Positions 59,523-64,000 of a stretch of DNA of 64,000 nt are shown here, piece by piece. The stretch covers positions 28,747-92,746 of IMG/VR virus record IMGVR_UViG_3300010885_043803; one strand, 5' to 3'. A program made the position numbers and the translations under genes. The notes below the pieces were generated by a model. That model ran no database searches. It had not been told where the DNA came from and saw nothing but the letters and a program-made list of their open reading frames with translations. The DNA is from a virus. Numbering within the stretch: the first letter of the stretch is position 1; each line of letters starts with the position of its first letter.

Positions 59523-60244
59523 AAGTTTACATCGGCAAATATCGAAATCACTGGATTTCACCTTACACTGTGTTGGATTACATGTTCTTTTGGACAGACT
59601 GGTCAAAGTGTAGTCGCAACAAAAGTCTGCAATCTGCCATTGATGAGATGGATGGCAAATACAAATATGTAGAACATCCTGAGTGGGTAGAAAAGTGGTC
59701 AGATCGACTTGAGCCCATTAGCCGAGGCATCCAGTGGGTGTTGGATCGAGTACATCCAAAGATTGATTATGTAAAGATTGACAAATGGGATACTTGGAGC
59801 ATGGATCATACCTTGGCTCATATTGTGTTGCCCATGTTGAAACAACTGCAAGCAACCAAACATGGTAGCCCATTGGTAGATGACGAAGATGTTCCTGAAG
59901 AACTTCGTTCTACCAGTGCCCCTCCTAAAGAAAACGAGTGGGACACAGACGGCAATCACTTTAAACGCTGGGACTGGGCGTTTGACGAAATGATCTTTGC
60001 ATTTGAATGCAAGATAGATGATTCTTGGCAAGATGCTTTCCGTTCAGGCGATCATGACCTACTGTGGATTCCTGTGGATGCAAACGGCAATGAAGTCCCC
60101 AAGGGCGAGCACAAGTACTACCAAATGTCTCATGGCCCCAACGACACTTACAAATGCGACTACGAAGGCATGAAAGTGGTAGAAGCACGTATTCAAAACG
60201 GTTTCCGTTTATTTGGCAAATACTATCAAGCCCTGTGGGATTGA
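59519..60244 (+). CDS. conserved phage protein of unknown function
   Basis: 241 residues from the ATG overlapping the upstream stop. KIDKWDTWSMDHTLAHIVLP, then DDEDVPEEL and FKRWDWAFDEMIFAFECKI, are strongly conserved in many phages. Trp/Asp/His-rich, which could bind metal. Function unknown. Confidence 0.75.
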   Translation: MKVYIGKYRNHWISPYTVLDYMFFWTDWSKCSRNKSLQSAIDEMDGKYKYVEHPEWVEKWSDRLEPISRGIQWVLDRVHPKIDYVKIDKWDTWSMDHTLAHIVLPMLKQLQATKHGSPLVDDEDVPEELRSTSAPPKENEWDTDGNHFKRWDWAFDEMIFAFECKIDDSWQDAFRSGDHDLLWIPVDANGNEVPKGEHKYYQMSHGPNDTYKCDYEGMKVVEARIQNGFRLFGKYYQALWD

Positions 60245-60261
60245 TAAAAACTGGAGTTTGC

Positions 60262-60504
60262 ATGAATTTGGCAACCATGGTAAAGCAACTTAATCAACCC
60301 AAAGAAAATAAAAAAGTTTCCAAGCAAAGATATGATCTTTGGAGATCTGGGTACATGTTTGACGCTCTTAAAGGACTACGATACGGCCAAAGTTTTTGTA
60401 ATCACTTTAATATCACAGATTATATACTGTATTATGATATCAAGTCAGAGCGGTGTCATAGGTATATTTGCAAAAATTATGTCCAACAAAGAATCACGAC
60501 GTGA
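60262..60504 (+). CDS. hypothetical protein, 80 residues
   Basis: GGAG and an ATG at 60262. Basic and Tyr-rich: KVSKQRYDLWRSGYMFDALK, then ITDYILYYDIKSERCHRYIC. Overlaps the next gene. No family recognised. Confidence 0.55.
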   Translation: MNLATMVKQLNQPKENKKVSKQRYDLWRSGYMFDALKGLRYGQSFCNHFNITDYILYYDIKSERCHRYICKNYVQQRITT

Positions 60505-60728
60505 GTGTAACAGAACAACCACGTACTAAAGAAAGTTTCAAATACACATGTGAAATATCCAAACCATTTGGACATCTCGATTATGTGATAGATTGGTGCA
60601 AGTCTGAACTGGCGCATGACTGGCGCTGGCAACTTGTGTCTGTTAGCACTGATCGGCGCCCAGGAATTTATGTATTTTACTTTGATAACGAGCAAGACGT
60701 ACTAGCATTCAATTTGAAGTGGCTGTAA
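60501..60728 (+). CDS. hypothetical protein, 75 residues
   Basis: GTG start in a GTGA overlap. SFKYTCEISKPFGHLDYVID, then WRWQLVSVSTDRRPGIYVFY: a compact alpha/beta fold, possibly with a Cys/His pair. Function unknown. Confidence 0.55.
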   Translation: MSVTEQPRTKESFKYTCEISKPFGHLDYVIDWCKSELAHDWRWQLVSVSTDRRPGIYVFYFDNEQDVLAFNLKWL

Positions 60729-60810
60729 TTAATCAAATTCGAACAAAAAATAAACTGTTGTTATTATACCTGTTTAGTGTGCTATATAAACTTGCGTCCG
60801 TAAAATTTCA

Positions 60811-60857
60811 CAAGAGCTTTTGTATATTTTCAGGCTCTTGGTGTGTGAAAACACACT
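60811..60857 (+). promoter_or_regulatory. hairpin-rich leader before the SleB-type gene
   Basis: CAAGAGC (60811-60817) pairs with GCTCTTG (60834-60840), then GTGTG pairs with CACAC. No T-run follows, so it is not a clear terminator. The rest of the gap 60729-60810 is AT-rich with -10-like boxes but no convincing promoter. Confidence 0.4.
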
Positions 60858-60875
60858 AACACAAAGGAGAAACCA

Positions 60876-61442
60876 ATGGAAAAATATATTAAACTATCAC
60901 TGCATACTGTGGTGTTTTTAATAATTGCCACTTTCGGCATAACGCTGATTAATGCAGTAACCCAAAACAAACTAAGCCGTTTGGCAGATGCCGACATCAG
61001 TTCAGTATCTACAATTGGCGAATTCAAGGCTGCGCTCAAAGACAAAGAGCGCCGATTGCAATGCATGACCCAAAACATATATTGGGAAGCTGCCAGTGAG
61101 CCTGCCGAAGGCAAGCTAGCAGTGGCACAGATTGTAATGAACCGGGTGGAGAGTGGAAAATTTCCCGATGACCCATGCCAAGTTGTACACCAAAAGAATG
61201 TGGTGTATCAACGAGTGCTGTGCCAATTTTCATGGTATTGTGAGCAAACTTTCAAGACTCGACCTATTCATAAGAACCTTTGGCTTGAAAGTGAAGAAGC
61301 CGCAAAGATGGTGATGTTTGATGGGTTCAGGATTCCTGAACTCAAAGATGCACTGTACTATCATGCTGACTATGTTAACCCACAATGGAACAAACGCCGT
61401 GTGGCCAAAATTGGTCGTCACATTTTTTATAAGGACCTGTAA
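60876..61442 (+). CDS. SleB-type cell wall hydrolase
   Basis: 188 residues with AAAGGAGA. An N-terminal span (VVFLIIATFGITLINAV) anchors or exports it; the Hydrolase_2/SleB domain follows: LQCMTQNIYWEAASEPAEGK (with the catalytic-type Glu), VAQIVMNRVESGKFP, VLCQFSWYC. SleB is a lytic transglycosylase-like enzyme. Likely endolysin (signal-anchor type) or entry enzyme. The next gene, a small membrane protein, starts on the base after its stop. Confidence 0.88.
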   Translation: MEKYIKLSLHTVVFLIIATFGITLINAVTQNKLSRLADADISSVSTIGEFKAALKDKERRLQCMTQNIYWEAASEPAEGKLAVAQIVMNRVESGKFPDDPCQVVHQKNVVYQRVLCQFSWYCEQTFKTRPIHKNLWLESEEAAKMVMFDGFRIPELKDALYYHADYVNPQWNKRRVAKIGRHIFYKDL

Positions 61443-61748
61443 ATGAAAAACTTTGATATTGAAAAAATCGTTACTACCTTTCAATCTTATATTGCCCCAA
61501 TCTCGGCAGCCACGCTGAGTTGGTTGGCAGTGATCTTGTTTCATTCAGCCACTTTGCCAACACTGATTGCTGTGCTAACTGGACTCAGTGATCGGATGCC
61601 CAGTGTAGACATGGTGATGTTGACCTGGGCAGGTCTCACTGCAATGTTTGCTCAGGCAGTGGTACAACGCAATTTCTTAAACATTGTGACCATTGCTCTG
61701 GGTTTTATTATCCAAAGTAGTCTCATGGTGTTGATTTTCTTCAAGTGA
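61443..61748 (+). CDS. small membrane protein, possible holin
   Basis: 101 residues with three hydrophobic spans (AATLSWLAVILFHSATLPTL; MLTWAGLTAMFAQAVV; IVTIALGFIIQSSLMVLI), coupled to the SleB-type gene. Size, spans and position suit a class I holin, but charge distribution is not decisive. Confidence 0.6.
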   Translation: MKNFDIEKIVTTFQSYIAPISAATLSWLAVILFHSATLPTLIAVLTGLSDRMPSVDMVMLTWAGLTAMFAQAVVQRNFLNIVTIALGFIIQSSLMVLIFFK

Positions 61749-61759
61749 TCTGTTATACT
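61731..61759 (+). promoter_or_regulatory. sigma70-type promoter, leaderless position
   Basis: TTGATT and TATACT with a 17-base spacer; the -10 ends 6 bases before the ATG at 61766 and no ribosome site lies between. Confidence 0.6.
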
Positions 61760-61765
61760 TGCTAG

Positions 61766-62497
61766 ATGAACTTACATAGATTTTTAGATAGACTTGAAGA
61801 GTGGTGGCGTTATCCACAGCCCACCAAAGCACAAAAGCAACTGCTGGGTCTGTACACTGATGTAATTGACACAGAGTTTACTGCTGTACGCCTGGCCAGT
61901 GAAGAGTCTGCTCGTTATGTGCTAAATCACATGCGAGCAGTTCCAAACTTTGACACTGATTATGATTTGCATGAGTGGGTCGCTACTACACAACTAGATC
62001 GTGGATTGTTGGCGCATGGGCAAATTTTAGAGTTTGGTGTAGCTACCGGAAGAACATTGAATCAATTTGCACATTGGTTACCACACAAAACTGTTTATGG
62101 GTTTGATGGGTTTGATGGTCTTCCCGAAGACTGGACATCCAGGATGCGCAAGGGATTTTTTGCCAGAGATCATTTGCCTCGTGTGCGCCGAAACTGTGAA
62201 CTTGTGGTGGGTTGGTTCAATGAAACACTGCCGGGTTTTGTTGAAAAACATCCGGAGCCAATTGCACTATTACATGTTGACTGTGACTTGTATTCGAGTA
62301 CAGTTACAATTTTAAACAACTTGAAAAACAACATTGTGCCAGGTACTGTGATTGTGTTTGATGAATACATTAACTATCCAGGCTGGCAATTGGATGAGTT
62401 TAAAGCCTGGCAAGAGCATTGTAAGGCGTATGGTGTCAGGTACAAATACATTGGCAGAGTTTCTAAACACCAAAAAGTAGCAGTAAAGGTGTTGTAA
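61766..62497 (+). CDS. TylF/MacO-type SAM-dependent methyltransferase
   Basis: 243 residues. QILEFGVATGRTLNQFA is the SAM loop, VYGFDGFDGLPEDW follows, and LLHVDCDLYSSTVTIL with VIVFDEYINYPGW are the metal and acceptor motifs of TylF-type sugar O-methyltransferases. It probably methylates a glycan or small molecule. Fits the sugar-related gene load of this phage. Confidence 0.85.
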   Translation: MNLHRFLDRLEEWWRYPQPTKAQKQLLGLYTDVIDTEFTAVRLASEESARYVLNHMRAVPNFDTDYDLHEWVATTQLDRGLLAHGQILEFGVATGRTLNQFAHWLPHKTVYGFDGFDGLPEDWTSRMRKGFFARDHLPRVRRNCELVVGWFNETLPGFVEKHPEPIALLHVDCDLYSSTVTILNNLKNNIVPGTVIVFDEYINYPGWQLDEFKAWQEHCKAYGVRYKYIGRVSKHQKVAVKVL

Positions 62498-62517
62498 AAA
62501 CGCAACACTGTGCTGGT

Positions 62518-62572
62518 TGACAACAATCAGAATTTTCGCGTATAATATGCATACGGTAGAAGATCCTACCGG
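62518..62572 (+). promoter_or_regulatory. sigma70-type promoter with 5' hairpin
   Basis: TTGACA and TATAAT, spacer 18. CGGTAG/CTACCG (62555-62560, 62567-62572) forms a hairpin at the expected 5' end of the mRNA. Confidence 0.8.
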
Positions 62573-62641
62573 CTAACCTAAAGACAATGACGTGGCGTGG
62601 GGTCACAGATTTGAATGGTTACGAACGAAAGGTACTCGACT

Positions 62642-63826
62642 ATGGCAACAGCCAACATCTCCTACGCGGCTCAACGCAACTCTGTTTATCAAAACTCTTC
62701 TTCTAATCTTGTTGACTTGGTACAACGTCTCAATGACACCGTTGCCGCCATGCCACTACAGGCACAACGCAACTGGCAAAGCAAGCTTGCCAAAGCATTG
62801 GCAACGTTCAAGCGAAACAACCCCGGACTCCGTAGCATCAACGATCCCAAATTCCGTTTGTGCAAGAGTTTGATGCGTAAACTCAAAGACATTCAGATTG
62901 ATACCACAATGCAACGTGAACCTAACTTGCAGTGGATCATAACCATCATTGAAAACTTCCGTGCATATCAGGCACAGCCCATTCAGGTATATGAAACTTC
63001 CACTGGGATGGGAGCATGGGATGGTCAACACACTTCGCTGGCCCTGTACTTGATTGCCACCCAAGCCCTGGGCATGCCTTTTGAAGATGTTGAAGTCCCA
63101 GTCAACATCTATGACATTGTGAGCCGTGGTGAGATTCGCGGCAACTTTATTAACAACAACACCACAGTGGGCAAGAATGCCGGCAAGAAGCCACTAGACA
63201 TCATTGACATTATTACACAAATGATCTATGGTGTAGAGGTTGACGGTGTTACCGAGCAAGAATGGGTAGATGCACATGCCAAGTGGCAAGCCATTGCGGC
63301 CGCAGGCATGTTTATGACTGCCGACAAGTTCAACGACACAGATCAAGTTGGTGCTATTAGTCGTCTCAACGAGATCAACGACTCTAGTGTCAACGTGGTA
63401 AAGAAGTTTGCTGTATACGGCAAGTATGTTGTGGGCTTGCAACAACGTCCTATTAACACTAAGGAAATTCCCATCATCATGGAGTTCCTTAACATCTGTG
63501 AACAGCAAGACATTACCTATACTGATACCGAGATTGAAGACTTGGCTCAGCATTGTGTTGACTTGTTTGACGCAAACTTTGATGCTAAAGGCCCGTATTG
63601 GGAACAGTGTCATCAAGCCAACATCAATGCGTGGAACAAGCACAACAAAGGACGTCCTAAAACTGACTGGACTGACCCTCCACGTAACAACAAGAACACC
63701 CCACAAGGTACGGCGTTCTTTTGGCACCAACTCAACTCAACTTGGGTTCCCACACAACCAGCTGGATTTAAGTTTCCCAAGATGCCGTTCAGTGTTTACA
63801 CACCTGATGTAAAGGACATGTTCTAA
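62642..63826 (+). CDS. ParB/sulfiredoxin-like domain protein
   Basis: 394 residues from the ATG at 62642. NLQWIITIIENFRAYQAQPI leads to YETSTGMGAWDGQHTSLALY, like the DGQHR turn of ParB/DGQR-type nucleases, then FINNNTTVGKNAGKKPLDII. The second half is helical. It may bind or cut DNA or regulate transcription. Conserved in large phages by pattern. Ends in TAATG with the next gene. Confidence 0.7.
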   Translation: MATANISYAAQRNSVYQNSSSNLVDLVQRLNDTVAAMPLQAQRNWQSKLAKALATFKRNNPGLRSINDPKFRLCKSLMRKLKDIQIDTTMQREPNLQWIITIIENFRAYQAQPIQVYETSTGMGAWDGQHTSLALYLIATQALGMPFEDVEVPVNIYDIVSRGEIRGNFINNNTTVGKNAGKKPLDIIDIITQMIYGVEVDGVTEQEWVDAHAKWQAIAAAGMFMTADKFNDTDQVGAISRLNEINDSSVNVVKKFAVYGKYVVGLQQRPINTKEIPIIMEFLNICEQQDITYTDTEIEDLAQHCVDLFDANFDAKGPYWEQCHQANINAWNKHNKGRPKTDWTDPPRNNKNTPQGTAFFWHQLNSTWVPTQPAGFKFPKMPFSVYTPDVKDMF

Positions 63827-64000
63827 TGACATTACCTGATGAAAGATATCGAGCAGTTGTTCAGACTCAAAAGTTTCTAGTTGAGATCTTGAACACGCCG
63901 CGTGTCCCAAAAGCAATTAAAGAACAGGCTAGATGGTGTCTTAGACACTATCCTACCGACTGGGATATGCAACGGACGGCACTTCAGGCGCCTGACGTAT
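63826..64000 (+). CDS. BPSL0761-like small protein, 3' truncated by window
   Basis: 58 visible residues, open at the window end. MTLPDERYRAVVQTQKFLVE, then IKEQARWCLRHYPT, matches the BPSL0761 family of betaproteobacteria and their phages ('M.PDER.RAV..TR.FL', 'LRHYP'). Coupled to the ParB-like gene. Function unknown; it supports a betaproteobacterial host. Confidence 0.7.
   Translation, partial: MTLPDERYRAVVQTQKFLVEILNTPRVPKAIKEQARWCLRHYPTDWDMQRTALQAPDV

Noticed and set aside
1-64000. tRNA genes
   Set aside because: I saw no cloverleaf with a GTTCRA arm at the right spacing on either strand; a covariance search would be decisive.
1-64000. Bacterial chromosome rather than phage
   Set aside because: Host-type genes (isc, clp, ahp, porin) are present, but they are interspersed with primase-helicase, tail spike, PAAR and fibre genes with phage-type overlaps and late promoter elements throughout.

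Overview
The window looks like part of the genome of a large T4-type tailed phage of a Gram-negative, probably betaproteobacterial and aquatic host. The phage call rests on a primase and DnaB-like helicase next to each other, a phage-size nrdA-nrdB-glutaredoxin block, an ATP-dependent DNA ligase, a PD-(D/E)XK nuclease, a PAAR spike tip, a pectate-lyase-fold tail spike, a second fibre protein, tightly overlapping genes, and many TAAATA elements matching the T4 late promoter core. The host guess rests on a Burkholderiales-type porin, a phasin, an AhpC/AhpD pair, an entericidin-like lipoprotein and a BPSL0761-like protein; it is inference. No terminase, capsid, portal or integrase lies in the window, and I saw no tRNA or CRISPR array.

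Layout. 1-6.9 kb: primase, helicase, two radical SAM enzymes, a methyltransferase and a nucleotidyltransferase/ligase-like fusion. 6.9-9.9 kb: late-type, probably structural or scaffold genes. 10-11.9 kb: His-rich exported protein, IscU, IscA and an exonuclease. 11.9-21.5 kb: tail spike, ribonucleotide reductase block, PAAR protein and a 1,110-residue protein ending in a subtilisin domain. 21.6-26 kb: DNA ligase, two SGNH-type proteins, a radical SAM enzyme. 26-30.2 kb: membrane protein, ClpX, ribosomal protein bS21, Hsp20, ClpS. 30-49.3 kb: mixed-strand accessory region rich in glycan and envelope functions (four related glycosyltransferase-like genes, a GT2 enzyme, a nucleotide-sugar dehydrogenase, an amidinotransferase, a 2OG oxygenase, an LpxH-like phosphatase, a fatty-acid desaturase, a phasin, lipoproteins), plus UV endonuclease and, at its end, ClpP. 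49.9-53.5 kb: micro-genes and small early-type genes behind near-consensus sigma70 promoters. 53.5-57.8 kb: minus-strand block with a PqqA-like peptide, AhpD, a radical SAM enzyme, AhpC and a porin. 58-64 kb: small regulators, a fifth radical SAM enzyme, a SleB-type hydrolase, a methyltransferase and a ParB-like protein.

The strongest unusual signals are: (1) a 23-codon gene at 53492-53563 (minus) whose product looks like PqqA, the PQQ precursor peptide, in a phage with five radical SAM enzymes and its own IscU/IscA; (2) a T4-type TAAATA element placed so that transcription should begin at or next to the start codon of about ten genes, implying leaderless mRNAs, in a phage that also encodes bS21; (3) an exact 19-bp promoter element used by two distant operons, one of them beside a pair of covarying stem-loops; (4) a ClpX-ClpP-ClpS set with intact interaction motifs; (5) a Pol-beta-like nucleotidyltransferase fused to a ligase-like KxDG domain; and (6) a subtilisin domain on a giant protein encoded directly after the PAAR tip.

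Working model: Fe-S supply (IscU/IscA) would support the radical SAM enzymes; Clp parts, Hsp20, AhpC/D and bS21 would retune host proteostasis, redox state and translation; and sugar, lipid and lipoprotein genes would remodel the envelope or decorate the virion. These links are inferred from content and context only.
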